Positions 8,698 through 19,200 of a stretch of DNA of 32,030 nt are shown here, piece after piece; the first letter of the stretch is position 1, and each line of letters begins with the position of its first letter. The notes beneath the pieces were generated by a model that was given only the letters and a program-made list of their open reading frames with translations, was not told the DNA's origin and ran no database searches. Made by a program: the position numbers and the translations under genes. Source of the stretch: Ichthyosporea sp. XGB-2017a (taxonomy: Eukaryota; Opisthokonta; Ichthyosporea); assembly GCA_002811675.1 (NCBI GenBank), contig PDIM01010263.1, forward strand, positions 1 through 32,030, read 5' to 3'.

Positions 8698-9010
8698 TCC
8701 CTTATATCTGACGAGCTAGAAGAAATTTCTCCTTCACAAGTCCAGGCAAAAGGCGCAAGTAGGAGACCGTCTTGCTACCACGAACTGTCTCCCTCATTGT
8801 GTGGTGCCGAGTTGGGTGAGGGATCGACAGTCATCACACAAATTGTGACTTAATACTCGTGTGCAGGAGCAAACGCCAGATGAATTCGTATTAGCCATAA
8901 ACTGTGAGCCATCCAAACTGGTCGTTCTTGGAAACAATCACAAAAAGCAAGGCCGAGCAAAAAGGCAAAAGTGTGAGATAAAAATAAACAGCAGTCTGTT
9001 GTAAAGTGAA
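8698..9010 (+). pseudogene. Decayed duplicate of the 3' end of the MFS gene
   Basis: In the frame starting at 8698 the translation begins SLISDELEEISPS and continues to SPSLCGAELGEGS. It lines up with SLISDDIEEIAPS and HPSLCGTELEEGQ in the last 90 codons of the MFS gene. The frame stops at TAA (8851-8853). Similarity continues in another frame (EQTPD, then a SELPKGVFVGSNEK-like stretch around 8866-8950) and on into the 3' flank, where AATAAACA and TTGTAAAGTGA appear in both. It therefore looks like the tail of a tandem paralogue that has lost its upstream part and gained a frameshift and stops. Similarity to the gene fades upstream of about 8696. An alternative last exon is less likely, because no acceptor site is obvious just before it. 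Confidence 0.82.
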
Positions 9011-9027
9011 TTCTAATGAAGTTAATT

Positions 9028-9033
9028 TTTATT
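9028..9033 (-). terminator. Poly(A) signal of the molybdo-flavoenzyme gene
   Basis: TTTATT on the + strand reads AATAAA on the - strand, 51 bases after the TAA stop of the upstream (-) gene. It lies just beyond the end of the MFS relic. Confidence 0.5.
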
Positions 9034-9084
9034 CTCAATTTTGAAGGATTATGTAAAATAATTGTTGAATAAGAGGCATACCCA

Positions 9085-12000
9085 TTAAAGGTTCAAAGAA
9101 TCGTCCAAAACCCTACAATGGAGCTGCAGATGTGCTGGAGTCACTGGCCCATCCATTTGGAAGTAGTCGATATGGTCCACGTTCTCGCGCTCTCGACGAC
9201 TTATCTCGATTGCACGACGGCACGCTAACAGGGCAGATACACCTAAGCAATATGGAGGCTCACCACTTGCCTTTGATCTAAGTACACCAAGAGGATTAGG
9301 CGCATCCTCCAATAAACGAACATTGAACGAGATGGGAATATCATGGACAGCTGGTGGCTTGTACTCCCAAGTACCATTGGTCAAATTACGTCCAGTTTGC
9401 ATATCGTGTTGGACAAATTCGGTCAGCCAATAGCCAAGAGACATCACAAACGCACCCTCGCATTGGCCAATATCAACAGCGGGGTTGAGGGAGACTCCAC
9501 AATCAAGAATAAGATCGACTCGATTAACGTGCACTTCGCCAGTGAGAATATCAAGCTCAACTTCAGTGAATGCTGCACCCCACGAGTCATAGCGCTGTCC
9601 TCCTTTAACAAAACCGCGTGCACACAAATCTACCTGTGTTTCCACACATTTGCCCACAAGAGCAGCCCACGCAAGTCCTGGATTGGCTTCTTTGACAGGC
9701 TTCATGCGCTCCACAAGCACTTCGCATGCATTCATGGTGGCCTTTACGCTCATTTCGGATCCAATGGAACCGCCAGTACACATGGTGTTGGGGTTGTCCT
9801 TTGAACTAGTTGTGTTCACCACAATCAAGTCAATAGGTACTCCAAGTGCATAGGCAGCACTCTGTACAACTTTTGTGTTAAGGCCTTGTCCCATCTCGAT
9901 ACCAGAGTGAGTAATACCTACAGTTCCGTCTGCATAAATTGCAACTGTCCCATAGAAGACAGCACCAGCAGACTGAATATTATAACGAACAGGTGTGCAG
10001 GCTCCACCTCTTTTACGCCATCGATTTTTCTTATTGAACTCTATCGCCTCTTCAAATCGCTTTTTAGCATCGCACATTTCAGCAATATCTTGCCACACTT
10101 TACCTATACTACAATAATCAAGTGTTTCGCCTGTGCGCAGTTTATCGCCCGTTTTGTACAGGTTAAGGGCCCTCAGCTTGTACGGGCATCGTTTCAAGCT
10201 ACTCGCAACGTGGTCAATCATATTCTCCATAAAGAATGTTCCGGGAACCATTCCTGGCCCACGCATGGCACAGTTGGAAGCAGTGTTGGTTTTGCAAAGC
10301 TTTCCATTCGCATCCCAGTTTGGGATGTTGTACACATTGTCGCAAGCTGAAATACACACATTGATTTCTTCGGCAGTATCGCTCACGATATACCCGCCAT
10401 CACAATAAAAAAATGTGCGGATGGCAAGTATTCGACCTTCGTCATTAAAAGCAACTTTGTAACGGCAGCTAAGAGGGGAGCGATGACCAACAAGCTCATA
10501 ATTCGTATTCGATTCTACATACATACGAATTGGGCGATTCATTGCCTTCGAGGCAACAGCACAAGCAGTCGACACAATCAAAGGTCTCGTAATCTTTCCA
10601 CCGTAAGCACCACCAAGACGCTTAACATTGACGGTCACATGATTAACCGGCATGTTCAGGCATCCTGCAATACATTTCTGTGATGCATCTACGAACTGCG
10701 TGGCGCTGTACACTTTCAGTCGATTGTTATCTTCAGGAATAACGTAGCAGTTCTGGGGTTCCATATAAAAGTGCTGCTGGGCCCCAATGTTAATACTGCC
10801 TTCTACTGTCCGCATTTTTGGGTCCTTGAAGACGGAATCTACATCCCCTACTTTGATGGCGGCAATAGGAATATCATGAAAAGACCCAGCTTTAACAGCC
10901 TGCTCGATATTAAGAATGGGGCTTTTGATATCCACATAATTAACTTTGACAAATTTTGCGCATATATTCGCAAGCCGTTGAGAATCTGCAATAACCATCG
11001 CAACAGCCTGCCCTGCATACAACACCTCGCCTTGTGCCAAGATTGGTTCCTCATTGGGAGGGGCCAAAGAAAAGCCATTCACACACCCTTTTGGAAAGTT
11101 TTCAGCAGTTAATACGTGATGAACTCCAGGACATTTGAGTACTTCCTCGCTATCAATGCTTTCAATCTTGGCACTTCCGTATTCACTAATAACAAACGCG
11201 GCATGAAGACATCCTTCCGTGGTAGGCAAGTCGTCAGTATATTGGGCCTCACCTGATGCTTGCATCTTTGCTTCCAGCTTCTGTATGGGTTTGGATACGG
11301 GGTACACCTTTGGATCCGAGCCATACTTTTGAGTTCCGGAAGAGTTCGGTCGCACGTATGGATGGGCTGCACTCCTGTGCTCATCCGAAATAATATCGAC
11401 ATTGACATACAGCGCAAATTTATAGAAAAGATTAACGGCTAGTGAAGTCAGATATGCCCCCGGCGCCTGTGGGGGAACAGTGCTCACATCAAGGTCTTTT
11501 CTCAGCATTCCATAAGCCACCTTCAAAGTACTCTCATCTGAGACATTTTTACCTACAAGATAGTTTTCTACTCGCGTAGCTTTAGTCAAATGGGGACCCA
11601 CTCCTCCAAACACAATGGTAGGAGTGCCCTGAATAATTTTCTTCTCATCCACAACCATACGGAATCCAGCATTAACATATGCATGAGCGTTGTTATGGCG
11701 CGGCATAATTTTAAATGAGCGGAAATATTCATTCGTCTTGGCAAAAGGAATATGCATACTCAAAATAACACATCCTTTCATATCCTGTGATATAAAGTCA
11801 AACAGACTCATTCGACGCACACCTTCTGCACTGGACCCAATCTGAAGGGTGGCACCAGCAGCTGCCATCATTGTAAGCACGTCTGATGGGAAGCCCATCA
11901 CTGTGTGGGCTACCATCAAGTTTCCAGCCCAGCAACCGGCATTCCGAACAGATGTGCCCGCTATTTGCAAAATGTGATTGTGCAGTTCCATAAAGGAAGC

Positions 12001-13320
12001 CTTTGATTTATCAGCATTCTTCTCCAAAAGTTCGGCCAGACATGACAAGGTCACAGATGCGCCAACCACTAATCCGGAATTATCCACTTCGACTTTATGC
12101 AATTCGGGAATGTGAGACACATCAATAAAAACATTTGGGTAGTAGTCCTTAATGATTCCACTAGAGGTATTTCCCACCACAAGCTTGATTCTCTTGCCTT
12201 CGTGGGTCTTTAGCAATCCATACAGGTCGTGCATGTTGACTGGGCGAAACCAATAAATCCCTTGCCATTCCGCGCTAAAGGGTTTAATCACACGCTTTTC
12301 CTTCTCCTCCTCTTCTTTGTGCATCTGTAGCTTCTTGCCAAACATATCTTCAATATCGGCCACATCAGCAGACGCATCGGAGTTCTTGCTTGGGCACCCT
12401 TCACACTTGGCATAGTCCTTAAAGGCATCCAGGATCGGCCTGTACCCGGTGCAACGACACATATTCCCATCCAGGGCCTTTTCGACCTCGGCAGAGGACG
12501 GTTTTGGGTTCTTTGCGAGGAGTCCATGCATACTCATAACCATTCCAGGGGTACAGAAGCCACACTGGGAGGCACTGTGCTCTGCAATCTTCTCGTGCAG
12601 CTCATGGAACTTATCACGTTGACTTCCCAGCCCCTCTGTGGTAGTGATGCTGCATCCATCTATGCTACATAGCAACTTGAGGCACGAGTTGACCGCCACG
12701 GTGCAGGATCTATTCATGGTTCTATCAAAGTGGGTCATTGTGACCATACAGGCGCCACATCCACCCTCCCCACACGACAGCTTGGTGCCCTTATGGTCCG
12801 GGAGGGAGCGAAGAAAGTCAATCAGCGTCATGGACGGGTCTACATTATACAAAGTGTGCTTTTCCCCGTTTAGACAAAACGAAATGGACTTTGCGGGCGC
12901 GCATCGGTACTTTCTTCCGTCTGCACCGTCCACAGTGGGGGCCCAGTTCCTCAGCTGCTTGGCGGGATCCACTGAGGCATCCTGCCCCACCTGGAAGGTC
13001 ACCCACTCCTGACACTGGGAGCAGCGTCCTTTATAGAGGCCCCCGGAGGATATCTCCTCCACCGGGACGTGTCTGGAGGAAGCAAGAAGAAGAACAGCTA
13101 TTGGTTAGTACAGTTCCAGATAACAGAGGGGCGTTGATTGGTGTTTCCTTGGGGATACTTACACACAGGAGCAGCATGGACAGGCCACAGATAAGGGCTG
13201 GGTTGGGGATCCCTGAACTAACTGTGGGTTTACTCCCCCTCCTCCTCCCCCTCCGGTCTGTGAGTACAGGGAAGGGTTTGTGGCGGAGGGATGGTGGTCC
13301 AGAGCGTCGATTCTTGTCAT
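9085..13320 (-). CDS. Xanthine dehydrogenase/aldehyde oxidase-family molybdo-flavoenzyme
   Basis: Two exons, 13320-13163 and 13072-9085, join in phase 2 to give 1381 residues. The order is two [2Fe-2S] domains (CGEGGCGAC near 153-161; QCGFCTPG near 222-229 and MCRCTGYRP near 257), an FAD domain (LVVGNTSSG, GTSVRNAGCWAGNL), then the molybdopterin domain. Molybdenum-site motifs include GQQHFYMEPQ-like text, GGAYGGKITR, NCAMRGPG, EMGQGLNTK and GEPPYCLG. The catalytic glutamate (bovine E1261) is kept as E1324 and the arginine matching bovine R880 is kept as R990. Two xanthine-dehydrogenase marks are missing. The substrate-binding glutamate (bovine E802) is I880, and the FFPGYR motif of the NAD site reads FDFISQ-like. 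An aldehyde oxidase-like or other hydroxylase role is therefore more likely than classical xanthine dehydrogenase. Residues 1-105 are an unusual cysteine-containing extension. The ATG at 13320 is reached only through splicing. Confidence 0.9.
13073..13162 (-). other. Spliceosomal intron, molybdo-flavoenzyme gene
   Basis: 90 nt, GTAAGT donor, pyrimidine-rich tract ending CTTCCTCCAG. It splits a valine codon (GT|A). Splicing joins a 52-codon ATG-started first exon to the long exon, whose own frame has no suitable ATG at its start. Confidence 0.85.
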
Positions 13321-13403
13321 GGTAGATTGATTTGTTTTGTTGTTTGTCGAGAAAAAGTTTCAACTGTCAACAGATTGGAAACTTTTTTTTTTTTCTTTTT
13401 CTT

Positions 13404-13436
<33 letters not shown>

Positions 13437-13526
13437 CTTTTTGAGATTTTTTAAATGATTTTTTAATTTAATTTGATTTTCTCTCTTTCTTTTCTTTTCT
13501 TTTTTTTTTCTTTAAAGAAAAAGAAA
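13321..13526. promoter_or_regulatory. Short divergent promoter with poly(dT) tracts
   Basis: Only 206 bases separate the head-to-head ATGs of the molybdo-flavoenzyme and the Rabex-5-like gene. The core is nearly pure pyrimidine on the + strand, including a 31-nt uninterrupted T run at 13406-13436. Such rigid tracts exclude nucleosomes in other compact genomes, so this may be the shared promoter core. No TATA box is clear. Confidence 0.55.
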
Positions 13527-16175
13527 ATGAATAATCCTGATCAAGACGAAGAAAATGGTACACGGACTCCTTCGGAGGATGTGGTGGATGAAAAAACAAA
13601 CAGCAAAGAAGACAACAAGACGGAGGAGGAGGGGGAGGTAGAGGAACAAGAAATAACGCAGGAGGGGGGGGCAGGGATCAGAAACACAGACAAGAAAAGC
13701 AAAGAACAGGAAGGGGATTATTCCTCCCGGAGGACTTCTGCTGCTTCTTCAGCTTCGTCGAGTGGCCCCACCACAGCAGCAACAAGTCGCAATGCCCGCA
13801 GAGTCTCCTCACACAATGCCAAAGCGAGCCTTGCAGCGGCCTCATCCACGTTTGGGAGCACCAAAGACAATGAGGCACTGGCCACGGTGGCGAAAAGACT
13901 CACTGCCGCGCAGCCGTGCAAGAACGAGTGTGGATTTTATGGGAATCCTGCCCAGCTGGGGTTCTGCTCTGTGTGTTATGTCAACTACCAGCGGAATCAG
14001 TACTCGGCGGTTGCTGGGGCCAGTGCAGAGACGGTGACTGTGCGGCCCGAGCAGCAGCAGCAGCTGCAGAAGGAGGAGGGGATTGGGGGGCAACAACACC
14101 ACAGGACTGCTGCAGCCGCGTTAAAGGGGGCCCGAGGAAATGAAACTAATCAGCAACAACAACAAAGACAAGGACAGAGGAGTGATGATGGGCGTCAGGC
14201 AGTATCAGCGTCGTCGTCTTCTTCTGATGCGCCCAGAACTGTTGAAGTTGTCGTTGATGGAGGTGAAGGTGCAGGGAATAGTAACAGTAACCGATTCAGT
14301 CAGCTTATCCAGGAAGAGGCAACCACACAGGTGGAACGGGATCAGCAGAAGCAGCAGCAGCAGCAGCAACACGGGGGAGTGGGAGGAGGACAGGTGGATG
14401 GCAGTAGCAGCCGCGGCGAGCAGGAGGAGGAGGGGGACGCAGCGGTGGTGCCGCAGGACAGCAGCGTGCTGGCGGAGAAGCTCGTGCAGATTGCCCGGAG
14501 TAGTCGTGTGGGGGATTTTCTTCGCCGGGTGGAGACGACCCTGTCGAGTGCGTTTCAGGCGGAGAATGATGGCGAGGGGATTGGTGGGGATGGGAGTGAG
14601 AGTTCTTTGAAACAGACGTATACATTTAGTGACTTTTTGAAAGCAATGCGGGAGCCAGCTGCCCAAGATTTGGTTGTGAAGACGAAAAAGTTTATTGATG
14701 ATTTTCAGAGCGGGTGTAATAGTGGTGAAGGGGATGCGATGGGGAAAACGACCCCGCAGATGATTGAGGAAGTTCAGAGCTTCCTCCAAGGGATGGCGGA
14801 TGATATTGCTACTCATCCTTTGTGGAGAAGATCACCCGAGGCAGAGATTGAGAATAGCATTGATGGAATTGAGAAATATGTTATGACCAAGTTGTACAAT
14901 AACGTCTTTTTGCCAAAGGACATGGATGATGGTGTGAAGGACGAGGAATTGGCTGCTCGTATCAGTAGCTTTAATTGGATTGTTCCGCGCAATTTGGATA
15001 TTGATATTTCAAAGGACATTGACGGGGTGAGGTATTTTCTTTTGGCGAAAAAGGAGCTCAACAAAGTTGATTCCAAGCGTGCTCCTCAAGATAAACTAAA
15101 TTGTATAGTCAAGTGCAGTAAATGCCTGTTCCATGTTTTGCAATTGTGTGAAAAGATGAAAGGAAAGGCGGCTAGTGCGGATGAGTTTTTGCCCTTGTTG
15201 ATATATTTGGTTTTAAAAACAAATCCAGTTCGTTTGCATTCGAATATTCAGTATCTGTCGCGCTACTGTAACACCCGAAAGATGATTTCGGGTGAAGCGG
15301 GCTACTATTTCACCAACATGTGCTGTGCGGTTGAATATATTAGCAAGCTGACGGAAGAGTCCTTGACGATGGATGTTCCTGAAGACACTGGCTTAGGATT
15401 TGTTGAATTGCCAGTACCCCAACGAACCGGGGGTTCCAAGTCCCCAAGTAGTGAAAAGACAAAAGGCAAAAACCCAACATCTCCAACACCTAGGAATGGT
15501 ACTCCTGTAGCAAATGAAGCTACTCGTTCTCAGTCTCAGCCCCCGATAGGCTCCAAGGCGCTTGCCAAACAACAGGACGTGCAGAAGGTGTTGAAGGAAG
15601 ATGCAAGAGATTTGACTAGTAAACACAATGAAAATGAACGTAAGATAACTACATTGGAGACTCTTCAGGAGGGCCTATGGACTAACATGATGAAATTAAA
15701 AGACACCATTTCATCTGCAATAGAGGGCACCTCAGCTTCAAACTCTTTGCAGAGCACTCCACCTGTAGACTCCTCTCCGTCATTGAAAGGACCACCCCAG
15801 ACGAAAACTATTGATAAAAGCCCGGTGCGGCAACAGTTGGGCCGCAACGCGATGCCGAAGAAGCAGCGAGCAGGTAGAAGTGCGATTGCGCCACAGGCCG
15901 CCCAGAAAAGACAGGCTACAGAAGAAGAAGAGTATCAAATGCAATTAGCATTAGCGTTGTCTCTGTCTCTGCAAGAGCAAGGCGCTTCTGATGGGGCTGG
16001 TGCTGAAGGTGGAAGTGCCGAAGCGCCTGTTACTGGGGGTCCAGAAGTGAATGCGGGGGAGGAGGATCAGCGAGAGGCTTCGGCTGGAAGTACGTTGAAT
16101 TCCAACACGCCTGCAGAAAGTAAAGGAGGAAGCGATAGTGGAAGCCAAAGTCAAATAGAGCCAACGATAGTTTAA
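13527..16175 (+). CDS. RABGEF1: Rabex-5-like Rab5-family exchange factor (A20 finger, VPS9, UIM)
   Basis: The product has 882 residues. An A20-type zinc finger lies at C131-x3-C135-x11-C147-x2-C150, as in Rabex-5, where it binds ubiquitin. After a long Gln/Gly/Ser-rich linker comes a helical region and a VPS9 domain (about 430-625). Its catalytic residues match the Rabex-5 set: D552 and P556 in ADEFLPLL, Y593 and T596 in GYYFTN. LKTNPVRLHSNIQYLSRYCN is the conserved VPS9 core. Near residue 799 a ubiquitin-interacting motif reads EEEYQMQLALALSLSLQEQ. It should activate Rab5-type GTPases on early endosomes and couple this to ubiquitinated cargo. Human Rabex-5 is about 490 residues and has its helical UIM (MIU) next to the A20 finger; here the UIM is C-terminal. 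Start: first ATG after a T-rich leader (AAGAAAATGAATAAT). Single exon, TAA stop. Confidence 0.9.
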   Translation: MNNPDQDEENGTRTPSEDVVDEKTNSKEDNKTEEEGEVEEQEITQEGGAGIRNTDKKSKEQEGDYSSRRTSAASSASSSGPTTAATSRNARRVSSHNAKASLAAASSTFGSTKDNEALATVAKRLTAAQPCKNECGFYGNPAQLGFCSVCYVNYQRNQYSAVAGASAETVTVRPEQQQQLQKEEGIGGQQHHRTAAAALKGARGNETNQQQQQRQGQRSDDGRQAVSASSSSSDAPRTVEVVVDGGEGAGNSNSNRFSQLIQEEATTQVERDQQKQQQQQQHGGVGGGQVDGSSSRGEQEEEGDAAVVPQDSSVLAEKLVQIARSSRVGDFLRRVETTLSSAFQAENDGEGIGGDGSESSLKQTYTFSDFLKAMREPAAQDLVVKTKKFIDDFQSGCNSGEGDAMGKTTPQMIEEVQSFLQGMADDIATHPLWRRSPEAEIENSIDGIEKYVMTKLYNNVFLPKDMDDGVKDEELAARISSFNWIVPRNLDIDISKDIDGVRYFLLAKKELNKVDSKRAPQDKLNCIVKCSKCLFHVLQLCEKMKGKAASADEFLPLLIYLVLKTNPVRLHSNIQYLSRYCNTRKMISGEAGYYFTNMCCAVEYISKLTEESLTMDVPEDTGLGFVELPVPQRTGGSKSPSSEKTKGKNPTSPTPRNGTPVANEATRSQSQPPIGSKALAKQQDVQKVLKEDARDLTSKHNENERKITTLETLQEGLWTNMMKLKDTISSAIEGTSASNSLQSTPPVDSSPSLKGPPQTKTIDKSPVRQQLGRNAMPKKQRAGRSAIAPQAAQKRQATEEEEYQMQLALALSLSLQEQGASDGAGAEGGSAEAPVTGGPEVNAGEEDQREASAGSTLNSNTPAESKGGSDSGSQSQIEPTIV

Positions 16176-16222
16176 GATGGGACCCGTTTTCACGTGGCAT
16201 TGTAAAGTGTCAGTTTCAAGTG

Positions 16223-16236
16223 AATAAATATTTATT
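16223..16236. terminator. Palindromic two-way poly(A) signal
   Basis: AATAAATATTTATT is a perfect 14-bp palindrome that gives AATAAA on both strands. It lies 48 bases past the stop of the + gene and 33 bases past the stop of the - gene, in a convergent spacer of only 93 bases. Confidence 0.75.
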
Positions 16237-16268
16237 GTTCTAGAGCTTCATGCATGCGCAAAAATGAA

Positions 16269-19200
16269 CTACAACCCACCCTCTTTTTGAAAATCGTATC
16301 CCTTCCAGTTGTCCCCTTCTTTGCTATTTTTCGGAATCGTTATTTGCTCAATTAGATGACAGTTGGTATTTTCGCGCGGGGAATACCACAATGGGTTCTG
16401 ACTGTCCATAGTTGTGTTGTCCTGTCGTCCAGCATCCCTAATTACACAAAATGATTGGTTTTTAAAAAGAAGAGGCCCAATATTAACATCTACCGGCATT
16501 GCAGCACAGTACACAAGCGGGACTTCTAGTAATTCGATTATCCTACCTTATAAGCGGCCACTTTCGGCACACACGATCAATTCCAATCGCAAAAACTTCT
16601 AATGTATGCTTTTTTGAATCAATTCGAAGCCGTACAATATTCTGAATAAGCATATGGATATAAGAAAAAAACATTCAGGGCATTAGACAAACGAAGACTA
16701 ATGGGCATTAGTAATAGAAACGCAGTACATACCTTATATCCATCTAAACGCATGGCTGCAAAGGCATCATAATCATGGCGACCGAATATAGTAGTCGAAA
16801 TGATTAAATATGCCCCAAATACAGTTGGTCCAGATAAGAGTCCGGTTAAAAATATCCATAACTTCAAAATGGCCGGTTCAAACAAAAGAAACAGTCTCAG
16901 CCAGTTTGATGCGGGAATCTCTTCCACCCCCGGGTTGCGAATGTTGACATGAAATAGCGTTTCCAAAAGGTAGTCTCTAACGTGAAGAGAATAGGCTCCA
17001 TGTGATAAAATCGCAAAGAATGCATGGGCACACGCATGGATGAATCCAACAATAGCCATCCACAATCGTGAATTGGACTGAATATCTGTAAAAATTCCAA
17101 GCGCTAATAGATTAAAAAAAAAAACAAAAACAACCGGGAAGAGGTAAGAATTTCATTGGTCGCTAGATTTCTGAAAGATGCCAATAAACAACATAATGTT
17201 AAATCAGCTTACCGAACCACAGGATGCAGAACATCCCACAGAATAGAGGACTGGAAAGGGCCCCCAAAACAACACAAAAGCACATCGGAGCTACAAGGAA
17301 TTCGCTTGCAAAACACCACAATGGGCTGCAAATACCTGCAACTAATCCAAGAATAAGTGGGAAAATATAATTATGCATCAATAACGATCCTATCTCCAGA
17401 AGAAATGCACCAGTCTCATTTTCAACAGACCACGGGTCTGGGTTTGTGAACAGAGGCGAATTTAGCCCCATTAGATGTGTTGAAGTATCAGTTAAACACT
17501 GTCGGAAACCAACTCTATCTTGCGAGCTGGTAATAGCTGCACCCCCTACTTGGCTCGAGGAAATTTTGCAGGGTACATCCCACCACAAGTCAGCTGATAG
17601 AAACCCCACAAGAATAACATTAATCACTCCGGCCGCAATACCGAATGACAAATTCTCATACAGGAAAAACACATTGCGATAGTTTAAAAGTTTAGAAGTA
17701 CGCTTTCGTGGGTATACTTTACCCAACTTATAATCAGAAAAATTGTCATATCGTATTTTCTTTGTTCCTTCGATTGTTATGTTATTTGCCAAGACATGCG
17801 TTGGGTGAAGAAACGCTCCCCCTCCGCCTGCGACAATCAAATGATAACCACAGTGGGGATCAACATTGCCAGTTGAAGAGCTCTTTCTGGCTTTTGTTCC
17901 AAAACCCACGTATTCATATCGACTATAGTTGTGCAAATCACCAGCCAATACCAGTTTAAGTCTATCAGTTCCTATGATTTCTTCAAAAAGCATAGACATT
18001 ACCAGAGGCGGTTTACCATCCAAAATCCAAAAGGGTCTATGCATACAGACAACCACTGCTTCTCCCCCCGTGAAGCCAGCGCACACTCTTTTGAAGTATT
18101 TGAATTGAGAGTCATCAATATCGTAGGTTAATTGATCATCAATACCAAACAACCACCATCCATCCGGAAATCTATTCGCAAAATATGATCGCCTCTGTGG
18201 TAGAACCCATCCGCCCAGCCGATGGCCATCACACAAAATACGACGGAAAGCAACCAGTCCATCCATCCAGTCATGATTGCCTGGAATTGCAAACATGTGC
18301 GGACACGTTCTGTATTCTTCACGATTAGCTCGATCAGAGGCAAACTCAAACGCAGTGCGTCTTTTTTTCTCAGACCACAGGGCATGCCTAAAGGGTTCAA
18401 CAAATCGCGACTGATATTCCTCTATGGATGGGTGTGGGTACACTAGGTCACCCCCCAGCAACAGAACACGACCTCGCGGTAAATAAATATACTCATGAGG
18501 CGGACCACACTCCCTCACATCTTGTGGATGAACTCTCAGCTCCGGTTGGGCCAGGATTTGTGCGATTGTAAATGTACTATTCCATCCATCTCCAGTGTCT
18601 GCGATAAAATCAAAAGTAAACTTGTGACGCAAAAAATACCCTTCAGGTTTTTCATTGACATAATCGTACCATTCCAGCAGCACCTTATGCTGGCCTCTGC
18701 CATATCCGGCATTCCTCACAACAAACCCATCTCTTCCTCCTCCAGCTCTTCCAGAAGTAGCGACTTGCTTGTCAGAACTCCCACCAATTCCAGGCACCGC
18801 CCCGGAGTACAGGCTGGCGCTTTTCCGGCCATAGCCTCCGTTTTGGTTCCTGCTCACACTTGGACTGCTGCTTAGAAGCAATCCACTCTCCACAACTGAA
18901 GCTTCAACTCGCATGGAGGAGGAAATGTAACCCAAACCAATGCCCCCACTTTCATTGCTCTTAGTATTACCAGCTCCAACACTAAAACCATTCATCACAG
19001 AAGTGTTTGTACTGCTACGCTCTGAAATACTATTACTCCCAAGCACGTCTGAAGGTGCTGAGGCAGATGTAGACTGGCCCAACTCCATCCCAATTCCACT
19101 AATGTTCTGACTACTGCTGCTCTGCACCAGGCCCTGGCTAACCCGCAAGTTGTCTGAGGATTGATTAGCCGATTGGCTTTCACTAACAGACCGTCGTTTT

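Noticed and set aside
9343-10683. Open frames of up to 154 codons antisense to the molybdo-flavoenzyme
   Set aside because: They mirror a strongly conserved coding exon on the other strand and show no recognisable motifs.
14205-14816. 203-codon open frame antisense to the Rabex-5-like gene
   Set aside because: Pro/Leu/His-rich shadow of the Gln/Gly/Ser-rich linker; the + strand has the A20 finger, VPS9 domain and UIM.
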